The notes beneath the pieces were generated by a model. The model was not told the DNA's origin. It saw nothing but the letters and a program-made list of their open reading frames with translations, and searched no databases. DNA of 64,000 nucleotides from NCBI GenBank assembly GCA_019912545.1, contig JAIOIK010000138.1, positions 1-64,000 of the forward strand, read 5' to 3'. Of the stretch, positions 31,201 to 39,875 are shown in pieces. Positions within the stretch are counted from its first letter, which is position 1. Each line of letters begins with the position of its first letter. Source of the DNA: Ignavibacteria bacterium (GTDB lineage: Bacteria > Bacteroidota > Ignavibacteria > Tepidaquicellales > OLB5). The translations under genes and the position numbers were made by a program.

Positions 31201-33023
31201 CCGTTACCCAAACAGCCAAACCCGCCATACCAAAAATACAATGTCCCTTTTGCCCCGTAAGTTACCGGAAGCAAAGTAGTCATTTCCATCTCTTCATTAG
31301 TTGGCTCTCTTAATGCCTCTTCGCCGGCCGTGTACCATAAATGTGTTTGGGGCATATTTATATAGCTGATATTGTTCATTTTCGATAATGTATCCATCGT
31401 TTTTATATACCATGTAAATTGTCCTTTTTTAGTGTGAATATTTGTGCCTGCCGCATCAAGATGTTCCTGAAGCCAGCTTTCATAAACCGCAGGCGTAACC
31501 GGCTCTCCCAGTCTTCCATCTGTTGTGCTATAATTGCTTGATGGCAGCGTACTGGGAACTTTTGAATCATTGTAATTTGTGCCTGCTATTACACCGGTCA
31601 GCGCATATGGTTCTGAAAGAACCTGGGTTTCGCCAACACTATCAATCAGGTATCTCGAAATATGTTCAGCGCTTACTCTATTATTGTTAACATACTCATA
31701 AGGCAAATGTAATATATACTGCTGTAAATTTACCATACTCATTAAAGAAAGATTCTCGTTGCCTGAATAATGCTTCAATTTTTTGCTTACATATGACATA
31801 CACGGTATATGGTTAAACTCAAATTCTTCTATGTAAAACTTTAAAGGTGAGCTGTTAGTATTTCCAAGCGATGCCTCCCATTGTAACCAGCTTTCAAATT
31901 CCTGATCATTACCCTTTAGAAGCCTGTGCGCCACGTCATTATCCACTCTCACATAATCTATCCACATATCACATGTGCCGTACCAGTAAACCTGTATATC
32001 CATTTTGTTACTGCCATCAGTGGGGTAGTTGCCGCGTGAATTAAATGCCCAGCTGCTGTCATTAGGATTAAATGCATTTGTTGCATATGGAGGTACAGCC
32101 TGTATTATTAATTGATTGTCTAACGGCGCAAAATTAAATACTTCAATATACCTGCCATTATAATATGCACCGGGATTTCCATCTACTAAAAAATTTTTTC
32201 CCAATAAATCAGCACTTAAAATTAATCCGTTTTCATAATTATAAATATCTATTCTACAAACTTTATCGTTTTGGTTATTATGAGCAAAATTAGAATCAAT
32301 TCTGACTCTAGGTTTTATGTACCAGTTATATACATTATCTCCCGGCGTCTGTCCAATAGGACTTCGTGTATTGCACTGTTCGCTGTTCGCCTTCAGGCGC
32401 TTCACAACCCACCCTTCTCCGCCGTCGGTCTGGTTTTGTGAGCAATAGCGGACTATCTGTCCTTCCTCTCCCCACTGGCTGTAATCTTCCGTATCAATGC
32501 CTGCGCCGTGATGGTTGAATGAATAAAACCACAGGTTATCATTTTCAGGGATTATTTCGCATTGGTAATCACTTCTCTGCCCGAATGCAAGCTGATCTAT
32601 TTTAGGCCTCTGCATTAAAGTCCGCATATTATTCTGCCCGTTTAATCCTAATCTGTCTGTAACAACACGGGAGTATGTAATATATTCGTTATAAAGATTA
32701 TCGACACGGTTCGCAGGCTGCAAATACCAATCCCAACCGGTAGAGTTATAATCATAATACCTGTCAACTCCTGCATATTTATGCCAGACATTTAATCCAA
32801 GATCTGATATGTTGTTATAAGTTAAATCCTGCGCGCAATCCATAGCCCCAATAAGATATTCATCGCTGATATTTCCCTGAAGAGGCGGAAAAAGAGCGAC
32901 TATATTTTGATTATTAAAGTTTTGCGCAGTACTGTAAATCGAATTTTCGGAAGGTGAATTACGGAAAGCAAATACCAGTATAGTTATCGCTAGGATGAAT
33001 GAAATTGTAAGTATTTTTTTCAT
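28260..33023 (-). CDS. Large (1587 aa) secreted protein with right-handed beta-helix-like region and T9SS sorting domain
   Basis: Signal peptide; parallel-beta-helix-like stretch; SLSQNYPNPFNPVTTIKYALP...KKMVLVK. Confidence 0.88.
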   Translation of the reverse strand: MKKILTISFILAITILVFAFRNSPSENSIYSTAQNFNNQNIVALFPPLQGNISDEYLIGAMDCAQDLTYNNISDLGLNVWHKYAGVDRYYDYNSTGWDWYLQPANRVDNLYNEYITYSRVVTDRLGLNGQNNMRTLMQRPKIDQLAFGQRSDYQCEIIPENDNLWFYSFNHHGAGIDTEDYSQWGEEGQIVRYCSQNQTDGGEGWVVKRLKANSEQCNTRSPIGQTPGDNVYNWYIKPRVRIDSNFAHNNQNDKVCRIDIYNYENGLILSADLLGKNFLVDGNPGAYYNGRYIEVFNFAPLDNQLIIQAVPPYATNAFNPNDSSWAFNSRGNYPTDGSNKMDIQVYWYGTCDMWIDYVRVDNDVAHRLLKGNDQEFESWLQWEASLGNTNSSPLKFYIEEFEFNHIPCMSYVSKKLKHYSGNENLSLMSMVNLQQYILHLPYEYVNNNRVSAEHISRYLIDSVGETQVLSEPYALTGVIAGTNYNDSKVPSTLPSSNYSTTDGRLGEPVTPAVYESWLQEHLDAAGTNIHTKKGQFTWYIKTMDTLSKMNNISYINMPQTHLWYTAGEEALREPTNEEMEMTTLLPVTYGAKGTLYFWYGGFGCLGNGNYARGLVDPVPCTIPNPQTTSLVPRDTNAYGQLKWEKIKSINQKLTAWGPTLMSFDNANRHSYIYRLENERNSLNNSTYFWQVMSFNHNTGTPSCNYLSGPTEPPAENMRIDCPDSTYLQVATFKKSDDDGNKYFMIVNRRCAPLQANHNDGERFVRVAFDRDSPEFSGFNIWEISDVTPHGSSIGAFDKNGYDSFVDLGWFKPGEGRLYKISPVMKSGGMLVADEVTSNQSFTCKDTIFNDGHNITIGGNTSILFNDTSKIVVNGGSITIGDLETSNTITLGSITGNAWHGLELNNCEVRIYNTTFTGLANDTTYAINAIDCPVLDVRNCTFNINSNIKGGIKAVYYNEPEIDNIYIGGNIFNFAGSTLEAVNVSGYAGMTTPLLIENNTISEGNIAILLSGITGGAVKSNALYNNNIGLSLLTSSVDISGNTIYSEIDNAIGIFTAGGIARLNRSAALKLGGLNDISNTGTGTNNIKAENGYFIMDVGENLFNISDDQTSYHLSGYFPMGDIELDATINCFKLGGSQSDPPVNYITWGEQGSQVEFTFSPYLSSCNLNEQMNFMVLDLGDNIYDTIGTTGGEGGSHSSKVVVQTPKQMNDSLSIYIRKHDYSNAELKCFEMLNTYPDSILSLGAISKLFLSITASDTSQAGMQELKNYYEGLILANGNNSELVKRANYYIQKCKVHLHDYTSALSGFQQIINQNPYNFEGLQARWDYMATSLLMQGQGGGVSSIGNYELGITNVKSGISDVGFGIANFGNDVGQRHVEPNSEALSEIPQSGAFDYYDIEGNDDRSPYTKEQRQNIRKSINNAFEITKSIDEQTIKKLEDNSRSGDITSQKQLNQKRALQQVIRTEKPKNIVEHMKIVQQDIQKVLGGEVKSKSGKESSIPLVFSLSQNYPNPFNPVTTIKYALPNDVKVIVKIYDILGREVKTLVNDFQKAGYYDAKFEGSNYASGVYFYRIEAGEFVQSKKMVLVK
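28842..28906 (-). repeat. In-frame palindromic element inside the 1587-aa CDS
   Basis: GTCAAAGGC (28842-28850) / GCCTTTGAC (28898-28906), inner hairpin CCCGCTTTGCGGG (28851-28863). Confidence 0.65.
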
Positions 33024-33125
33024 TTTATTAAAAGGTTATGTTATAGTAATAGTAAATTGGACTAAACAGTGAAATATTAACGTAATATAACCTGTTACTT
33101 TATTTCACTATTTAATCAGTATCTC

Positions 33126-33197
33126 CTCTCAACATGTCAATGACTCGAAAGAGTCGTGGCAAACGGGACTTCTATTAAGTAACTGACGTTACTTAAT
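33126..33197 (-). repeat. 3'-end double-hairpin repeat overlapping a T9SS gene stop codon (copy 2)
   Basis: GACTC-GAAA-GAGTC (33142-33155); ATTAAGTAAC-TGAC-GTTACTTAAT (33174-33197). Confidence 0.75.
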
Positions 33198-34670
33198 TAG
33201 CAGCATTTTCCTTGTTTCTGTAAAAACCTCCTTTCTTCCGCCAATGGCGAATGTTACTGTTAATTTGTAAAAATATACACCGGAAGCATATCCAGAACCA
33301 CTAAAATCTACTTCGTAAGTTCCTGCATTTTGTTCCTGATCGACCAGATCAATAATGTGTTTACCTGTAACATCAAAAACCGATAATCTTATTTTTGCTC
33401 TGTTATTTCTTATTTGATATTTGATATTTGTGTTTGGATTGAATGGATTAGGATAGTTTTGGTATAACATGTATTCTTTCGGCATTTCGTTTGATACTTG
33501 CTGTAAGCCTACAATAAAATTTGTATCTCCTCCGTTAGTTGTATGAATCCCTCCGATACCCGAAGCATAAACCCATCCAATATTCTTATTTATAAATTGA
33601 GGAAACGAATATACCGGAATATGTATGCTTGTATCAGGAATCTGATACAGCCAGTTTGTTCCTTGATTCGTGGTTCTGTATAAGATCCCTCTATTACCAT
33701 TACCAGGATAAAAAACCCAACCCCCAACACCCCATATGGTATCTCTATTAATATTAACAAATCTGGATATTCCAGTAGTTATTATATTGCCACCTGAGGG
33801 TAACGTTTGCCTGATCCAGTTCAGTCCACCATTGGTTGTTTTTTTCATCCAGCCCATAGACATCCAGCCTGTTAAGCTATCAGCAAAATACATATCAGTA
33901 AAACCTGTATCATTCAGGCTGAACCAGTTCATACCGCTGTTTGTAGTTTTAAATAAACGTGGCGCTCCCGAAAACTGACCTGCAAAGCCTATTCTGGAGT
34001 TATACATATAAATATGGTCAGGATTTGCGGGTCCAAGACTTGCCTGCCGTACCCAGTTCGAACCGCCGTTTGATGTGAAAAATACACCACCAGAAGAGGG
34101 GCTGCTGACTGCTAAATATATCGTATCTTCGCTTATGATTTGCATATCATCTACTACAAAAAAGGGATCCGGAGTATTTAAAGAGAACCAATTAATTCCG
34201 CTATTTGTTGTTTTGACTAATTGCGTACTACCATTGTATAAAAAATTTCCACAGCAGTATCCCGTGTTTGTATTAATAAATATAATTTTCTTCATTCCCG
34301 GAAACTGCGCAGTCCCGCTAAACTGTATAAACCAATCATCTCCTCTGTTCGTTGTTCGCATGATAAATACTGAATCATTTTGTGTTGTATAGGGCGTCAC
34401 AGCCCAACCGTTTACACTATCAATAAAGCATATATCTGATATTGCCCTTCCATTCAGATTGGGTAAAAACTGCTGTTGCCAGTTACCTACCATAACGTCT
34501 GAAAAGTTGAAGCCGATTATGAAAAATAAAATGGCGATATAGAATACGAGAGTAGAAAGTGTATTGAGTGCTGAGCGTTTCGAGTCCGTTGAGTGTGTTG
34601 AGTGTGTTGAGTGTGTTGAGTACTCAGAGTGAGTTTGTTGAGGAGGATTATTTGGTATTTCAGGGTGCAT
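33189..34670 (-). CDS. YCF48/BNR-like repeat protein with T9SS sorting domain
   Basis: Repeated TTNxGxNWF motifs; YQNYPNPFNPNTNIKYQI...RKMLLIK. Start uncertain (repetitive N-terminus). Confidence 0.85.
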   Translation of the reverse strand: MHPEIPNNPPQQTHSEYSTHSTHSTHSTDSKRSALNTLSTLVFYIAILFFIIGFNFSDVMVGNWQQQFLPNLNGRAISDICFIDSVNGWAVTPYTTQNDSVFIMRTTNRGDDWFIQFSGTAQFPGMKKIIFINTNTGYCCGNFLYNGSTQLVKTTNSGINWFSLNTPDPFFVVDDMQIISEDTIYLAVSSPSSGGVFFTSNGGSNWVRQASLGPANPDHIYMYNSRIGFAGQFSGAPRLFKTTNSGMNWFSLNDTGFTDMYFADSLTGWMSMGWMKKTTNGGLNWIRQTLPSGGNIITTGISRFVNINRDTIWGVGGWVFYPGNGNRGILYRTTNQGTNWLYQIPDTSIHIPVYSFPQFINKNIGWVYASGIGGIHTTNGGDTNFIVGLQQVSNEMPKEYMLYQNYPNPFNPNTNIKYQIRNNRAKIRLSVFDVTGKHIIDLVDQEQNAGTYEVDFSGSGYASGVYFYKLTVTFAIGGRKEVFTETRKMLLIK

Positions 34671-34828
34671 AACGTATTGTATTTATCTAAATATAAGTAT
34701 TAATTTAAATTTATTACAGAGAAATTTATGTTGCTAAAGCATGTTGTTGGTGAACTTAGAAACAAGTCAGGCAACACTCTACGAGTCTTCGACTCGAGGA
34801 GTAGTAGACCAACAACGGGGTGAAAAAA

Positions 34829-34906
34829 AGCATAATTGCGAAATTTCGTTTCTCCGAAGGAGTCCTTTGGACACACTCCGATCAGGCGATCGGAGTTACA
34901 ATGGTG
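34829..34906. repeat. Intergenic multi-hairpin repeat, copy 2, with an extra hairpin
   Basis: AGCATAATTGCGAAATTTCGTTTC-TCCGAAGGAGTCCTTTGGA-CACACTCCGATCAGGCGATCGGAGTTACAATGG. Confidence 0.8.
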
Positions 34907-35051
34907 GAAATGCAGGTAATTCATAGAAAACTTATACATTGTTTTTGGGCTGTTTCTCAACATTCAGTTAATCCTATACCCTGCTAATTTCATTGCAGTA
35001 AAAATCAAATTTCCGTAATTTTGTAAATTACACCAAATTAAATCCAACTGA

Positions 35052-36533
35052 ATGAGCAAAGGCTTAAACATACTTTTTGTCACCAGTGAAGTCACGCCCT
35101 ACAGCAAGACCGGTGGTTTAGCGGATGTATCGAATTCATTGCCGCAGGAGCTTAACGCAGCCGGGCACGCAGTCAGGATAATTACGCCCAAGTACGGGCC
35201 GCTGGATGAAAGACGCCTCAGGATTTACGAGATCAAGAGATTAACAAATATTGAAGTCCCGATTGGGGATAAGATCGCAATTTGTAATATTAAATCTTCC
35301 TTTATTGTCTCGCCAAAGGGCAAAGTTCAGGTGTTTTTGATCGAAAACGAAGAATATTTCGGCAAGACAAGTCCTTATATTGACTCCAAAACCGGGAAAG
35401 ATTACCCTGATAACGATGAAAGGTTCATATTTTTCAACCGCGCCGTTGTTCAGGTACTGGGATTGCTTGGCTGGCAGCCCGATGTTATCCACTGCAATGA
35501 CTGGCAATCCGGTTTAATTCCGGCATACATCAAAACTATCTATGCAAAAGATCCTTTACTGCAGAATGTTAAGAGCATATTTACAATACATAATATTGCG
35601 TTCCAGGGGCTCTTCCCGCATGAATCATTCCTTAAAAGCGGCCTGCCCGAAAGTATTTATAATGAAGAAGGTGTAGAGTATTACGATAAATTCAGCTTCT
35701 TAAAGACAGGCTTGATGTACAGCGATGCGATCACAACCGTTAGCGAAAATTATGCAAAGGAAATTACAACAACACATGAATATGGAATGGGTTTTGAAGG
35801 CATACTGAAAAAAAGAAAAAAAGACCTTTACGGAATTTTGAACGGTGTTGATTATACAGTATGGAATCCCGAACGCGATAGTTTGATCCCGTTTCGCTAC
35901 ACATCAAAAGAGCTTCCATTAAAACGCGAGAACAAGAAATCACTCTGCAAACACTTTGGTATGGAGTACAACCCCGAGATCCCTATGATAGGAATAATCT
36001 CAAGGCTTTCGGATCAGAAGGGTTTTGATATTATTCAAAAAGCTATGCCGGACCTGATGAAAGAAGACGTTCAGTTTGTTCTCTTAGGCTCAGGGGATAA
36101 AGCATTCCAGAAATTCTTTGAAGGCATCAAAAAGAAGAACCCTAAGAAAGTCGGCGTTCATTTCGGATTCTCGGAAGAGCTTGCACATCTTATCGAAGCC
36201 GGCAGTGATATGTTCTTAATGCCCTCTAAGTACGAGCCATGCGGATTGAACCAGATGTACAGCCTTAAATACGGCACGATACCTATTGTAAGGGCTACAG
36301 GCGGACTTGCAGATACAATTACCGAGTATAAGAACAGCAAAGGAAACGGATTCTTATTTGAAAAATACGATGCCGCAGAGTTAATAAAAACCATCAAACG
36401 CGCTTTGAAGCTTTACCAGAACCGCGAAGAATGGATCAAATTAACAAGGCTTGCTATGGGCTGCGATTATTCGTGGGAAGTTTCTTCCAAAAAGTATGTT
36501 GAGCTTTACAGAAACATCATGAAAAAAGGTTAA
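35052..36533 (+). CDS. glgA: Glycogen synthase (ADP-glucose)
   Basis: FVTSEVTPYSKTGGLADVSNSLP, HCNDWQSGLIPAY, SKYEPCGLNQMYSLKYGTIPIVRATGGL. Confidence 0.95.
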   Translation: MSKGLNILFVTSEVTPYSKTGGLADVSNSLPQELNAAGHAVRIITPKYGPLDERRLRIYEIKRLTNIEVPIGDKIAICNIKSSFIVSPKGKVQVFLIENEEYFGKTSPYIDSKTGKDYPDNDERFIFFNRAVVQVLGLLGWQPDVIHCNDWQSGLIPAYIKTIYAKDPLLQNVKSIFTIHNIAFQGLFPHESFLKSGLPESIYNEEGVEYYDKFSFLKTGLMYSDAITTVSENYAKEITTTHEYGMGFEGILKKRKKDLYGILNGVDYTVWNPERDSLIPFRYTSKELPLKRENKKSLCKHFGMEYNPEIPMIGIISRLSDQKGFDIIQKAMPDLMKEDVQFVLLGSGDKAFQKFFEGIKKKNPKKVGVHFGFSEELAHLIEAGSDMFLMPSKYEPCGLNQMYSLKYGTIPIVRATGGLADTITEYKNSKGNGFLFEKYDAAELIKTIKRALKLYQNREEWIKLTRLAMGCDYSWEVSSKKYVELYRNIMKKG

Positions 36534-36570
36534 TATTTTTAAAAAGCAATAATTGGATAATTGATCATAC

Positions 36571-36601
36571 GGACAGACAGTAATGCCTGTCCTGCTTTTT
36601 T
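36571..36601 (+). terminator. Terminator-like REP-related hairpin downstream of glgA
   Basis: GGACAGACAGTAATGCCTGTCC then GCTTTTTT. Confidence 0.65.
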
Positions 36602-36660
36602 AAAACAAGATCGTAAGATCGCGTGCATTTTTTCAGAATCATAAATATTTTGAGTTCACT

Positions 36661-37257
36661 TTGAATAAAGCAGTATTCCTGGATAGAGACGGCACAATTG
36701 TAAAGGAAGTTGAAGGTAAAACACCTGAAACTTTAGGTTACTTACTTAGTGTTGAAGATGTTGAACTCATAGCCGGCTCGGCGGATGCAATTGCGGCAGC
36801 CCGGAGGCTTGGGTTCATGATAATAATAATAACAAACCAATCGGCTATTGCACGCGGCTGGCTTACAGAAAGTGAGCTTGAAAAGATAAATTCAAAGATG
36901 TATTCACTGCTTCTTGGGTTAAATCCCGAAGCAAAGATCGACGCCCTTTACTTCTCGCCATATCACACAAGCGGCGTAGTTGATAAATTTTCAATTGAGC
37001 ATGTTTCCAGGAAACCTGATATTGGTATGATACTGGAAGCAAAGGAAAAATTTGATATTGATCTAACTGCTTCATACATGATCGGTGATGCTTATAGCGA
37101 TGTAAAATGCGGAATTAATGCAGGGCTTAAGAACATCCTGGTGCAAACCGGCTATGGAAAAATGGCATACAGGAAATGTCTTGATGAAAAACTAAAAATT
37201 GACTTTATTGCAACTAATTTAACGGATGCAATCAGGTTTATTGAGAAAAATAGCTGA
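36661..37257 (+). CDS. gmhB: HAD-IIIA hydrolase, heptose 1,7-bisphosphate phosphatase-like (TTG start)
   Basis: FLDRDGTIVKE, IITNQSAIARG, RKPDIGM, MIGDAYSDVKCG. Confidence 0.8.
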   Translation: MNKAVFLDRDGTIVKEVEGKTPETLGYLLSVEDVELIAGSADAIAAARRLGFMIIIITNQSAIARGWLTESELEKINSKMYSLLLGLNPEAKIDALYFSPYHTSGVVDKFSIEHVSRKPDIGMILEAKEKFDIDLTASYMIGDAYSDVKCGINAGLKNILVQTGYGKMAYRKCLDEKLKIDFIATNLTDAIRFIEKNS

Positions 37258-37269
37258 AAATGAGTAAAA

Positions 37270-37289
37270 AATCCGCCTCTTAGCGGATT
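37270..37289 (+). terminator. Hairpin downstream of the HAD gene
   Basis: AATCCGC-CTCTTA-GCGGATT. Confidence 0.5.
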
Positions 37290-37327
37290 GTTCTGTTATA
37301 TTCAAAATTTTTGAACAAAAATAATAA

Positions 37328-38551
37328 ATGACCATTAAAAATATCAAAGCATTACTGCTTGGCATACTGGTAACAACAGCCCTTTCAGTATATACAATCG
37401 GATGCGCAGATGACCCTTCTTCTCTTGGAATAAACTTTATTCCCCCGGGAGATACAACAGGAGTAAGAATTTTCGATTCGTTTACTGATTCAATGCCGAT
37501 AACATCTTCAAACAGAATATTATATGTAAACACTAGCGGATCTGCAAACCTGATGGTTGGGAAAAGCGGCTCCATTGAATCAAAAGGACTTGTAGTATTC
37601 GGTAATTTCGGAAGTGATCTCGATAGCGCAACAGTTCAATCGGCAACAATGACTCTTGCTTACAATAATTATTATTATCCGGCATCTTCATCTGATTCAC
37701 TTGGGCAGATGTCATTTGAAGTTTACAAAATTCAGCAGTACCTGAATTTTTCAACCATAACAGTTGATTCTGTAAACTCTTCGTCCTTTGGAAATGTCTC
37801 TCAGGGTACTTTCACAGGAACACCTACTGCAGATTCACAGGATGTTTCGATAAGCCTAAATACAAGTATGGTTAAAGACTGGCTTGAATACGCTGCCGAT
37901 ACAGCCTATGCAAACAAGAATTATGGCATAGCACTAACACCAAATGCAGGTACAAGCGTGATAAAATCTTTTTATTCCGGCCTTGCTGTAATTTCTGCAA
38001 GTGTAAGGCCAAGGCTTGAAGTGATATATGTAAAAAGCGGCGTTACCGATACATTATATACAGATGGTTCTGCGACAGTTTCTTTGGTTAACGGAAGCAT
38101 ACCTAATACCAGTGAAACATTTAACCTGCAGGCAGGAATTAGTTTTGTGCAGGTTATGCAGTTTGACCTTAGCCGCTTTCCTCAAACAGCAACGGTTAAT
38201 GATGTACAGTTGTACTTAACACTTGATTCGGCTAATTCAGTATTCACAAACCAGTCTAACAATTCAGTTTTTGCTCAGTTCATCACTGATAGCGCCGGAT
38301 TAGTAACTGAATCATTTCAGTTTAACGGCGGTTCATCCGGAAGCGGGCAGTACATGTTAAGGCTTGTATCCAACAGGATAGAATCACCATTTGCAAGGTG
38401 GCTTGTGGGCACAACAAATTACGGGATATTGCTTGTCTCAGGTACACAAAATATTGCGCTTGATAGCTATACCTTTTACAGTGAACATTCAGTTGACCCT
38501 TCCAAACGCCCCAGGGTTATAATTAAATACACACCGAGAGTAAATCCATGA
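37328..38551 (+). CDS. Lipoprotein, possibly DUF4270-like
   Basis: Lipobox-like IGCADD; glgA-proximal context; SSLGINFIPP. Confidence 0.55.
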   Translation: MTIKNIKALLLGILVTTALSVYTIGCADDPSSLGINFIPPGDTTGVRIFDSFTDSMPITSSNRILYVNTSGSANLMVGKSGSIESKGLVVFGNFGSDLDSATVQSATMTLAYNNYYYPASSSDSLGQMSFEVYKIQQYLNFSTITVDSVNSSSFGNVSQGTFTGTPTADSQDVSISLNTSMVKDWLEYAADTAYANKNYGIALTPNAGTSVIKSFYSGLAVISASVRPRLEVIYVKSGVTDTLYTDGSATVSLVNGSIPNTSETFNLQAGISFVQVMQFDLSRFPQTATVNDVQLYLTLDSANSVFTNQSNNSVFAQFITDSAGLVTESFQFNGGSSGSGQYMLRLVSNRIESPFARWLVGTTNYGILLVSGTQNIALDSYTFYSEHSVDPSKRPRVIIKYTPRVNP

Positions 38552-39816
38552 TAAAATTCCGAAATATATTTAAGATCTCAATATTATTTCTCATTGTACT
38601 TGCTGCAAATACGAGTGCGCAAATTGATAAGAACGGCGGCTCAATTTATTCCATATTCGGCCTGGGTGATCTTAGCTATTCTTCAAGCAACCGCACAGAC
38701 GGAATGGGCATTATGGGCATTAGTTTGTATGGTAATTATACTAACTCAGTAAATCCCGCGGCGTGGACTAGAATAGAAAATACTATATTTACTACAAAGT
38801 TCAACATGGAAAATATCCGCTCAACTGACGGGATTAGCACTGCCAAAAGAACTTATGGCAACTTCGAAGGGTTCGATCTTTCTATACCGCTTAACAAAGG
38901 CAACGGGTGGATATTTAACCTGGGAGTGAATAATTACAGCCTTGTAAATTATGATGCAAAATTCTCTTCCTCGGTTGGCGGAGAAAATTACACTCAATCA
39001 TACAGCGGCAACGGCGGATTATACCGCATGAGCGTTGGTTTTTCTTATATCATATTTAAGCAGTTCAGCTTTGGAACACAGTTTAACTATACTTTCGGAA
39101 ATATCAACAGAACACTGAACATTGATTTTACAAATCCGCTGCTCTTTGATACAAAGAACATTTCATCAAACACAATTTCAGGATTTTATTTTAATACAGG
39201 GCTGATCTATCACGGGTTCGGCAAATTGTTTCGTAAAAAAAGCCTGGAAGATCTGACATTGGGTGTATTTGTATCATCTCCCGGAAAGTTCAATTCAGAT
39301 GTGAACGGAAAGTTCTCAAGGTCAATAATTGCAACCGATACACTGAATCTAACTGAAGGCAAACTTGATATTCCGCTGGCATTTGGCGTGGGGCTTTCCA
39401 ATACTTTTAACAAAACTTTGCTTATTGCGGCTGATGTTTATTTCCAGCAGTGGGATAATTACAAATATTACGGCACTCACCCTGTTGAAATTAAGAACAG
39501 CATGAAAGCCGGCATAGGGCTGGAATACACTCCATCGGTCAAGCTTGAAGACCCGTACATAAAACGTGTTTCATACAGGCTTGGCGGAAGCTATACTCAG
39601 GATTATCTGAAGCTCAACGGTGAGAATATAAATACTATCAGCGTAAGCGCAGGATTATCACTTCCTATAGGGAAGTACAATTCGGTTGACCTGTATTTTA
39701 AGTATAATATGAGGGGCAAGGATTCCGGCGGCCTGATCAAAGATAATGTATTCCGCTTTGGAGGATCTGTTAAGATAGGTGAACTTTGGTTCTTAAAACC
39801 ATCAGACGAGTTTTAA
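38548..39816 (+). CDS. Outer-membrane beta-barrel protein, coupled (ATGA) to the preceding lipoprotein
   Basis: Signal peptide, alternating amphipathic strands, ATG overlaps the upstream stop. Confidence 0.7.
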   Translation: MIKFRNIFKISILFLIVLAANTSAQIDKNGGSIYSIFGLGDLSYSSSNRTDGMGIMGISLYGNYTNSVNPAAWTRIENTIFTTKFNMENIRSTDGISTAKRTYGNFEGFDLSIPLNKGNGWIFNLGVNNYSLVNYDAKFSSSVGGENYTQSYSGNGGLYRMSVGFSYIIFKQFSFGTQFNYTFGNINRTLNIDFTNPLLFDTKNISSNTISGFYFNTGLIYHGFGKLFRKKSLEDLTLGVFVSSPGKFNSDVNGKFSRSIIATDTLNLTEGKLDIPLAFGVGLSNTFNKTLLIAADVYFQQWDNYKYYGTHPVEIKNSMKAGIGLEYTPSVKLEDPYIKRVSYRLGGSYTQDYLKLNGENINTISVSAGLSLPIGKYNSVDLYFKYNMRGKDSGGLIKDNVFRFGGSVKIGELWFLKPSDEF

Positions 39817-39875
39817 TAAACAATTTTTTAAAATATATAATAATTTCTACTCCTTAAACATAATCTTGAATAAAA

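Noticed and set aside
34591-34617. Possible CRISPR-like tandem repeat
   Set aside because: Units are contiguous 9-mers without spacers; a microsatellite, not CRISPR.
34700-34963. 87-aa ORF upstream of glgA
   Set aside because: Spans hairpin repeats and has no coding character.
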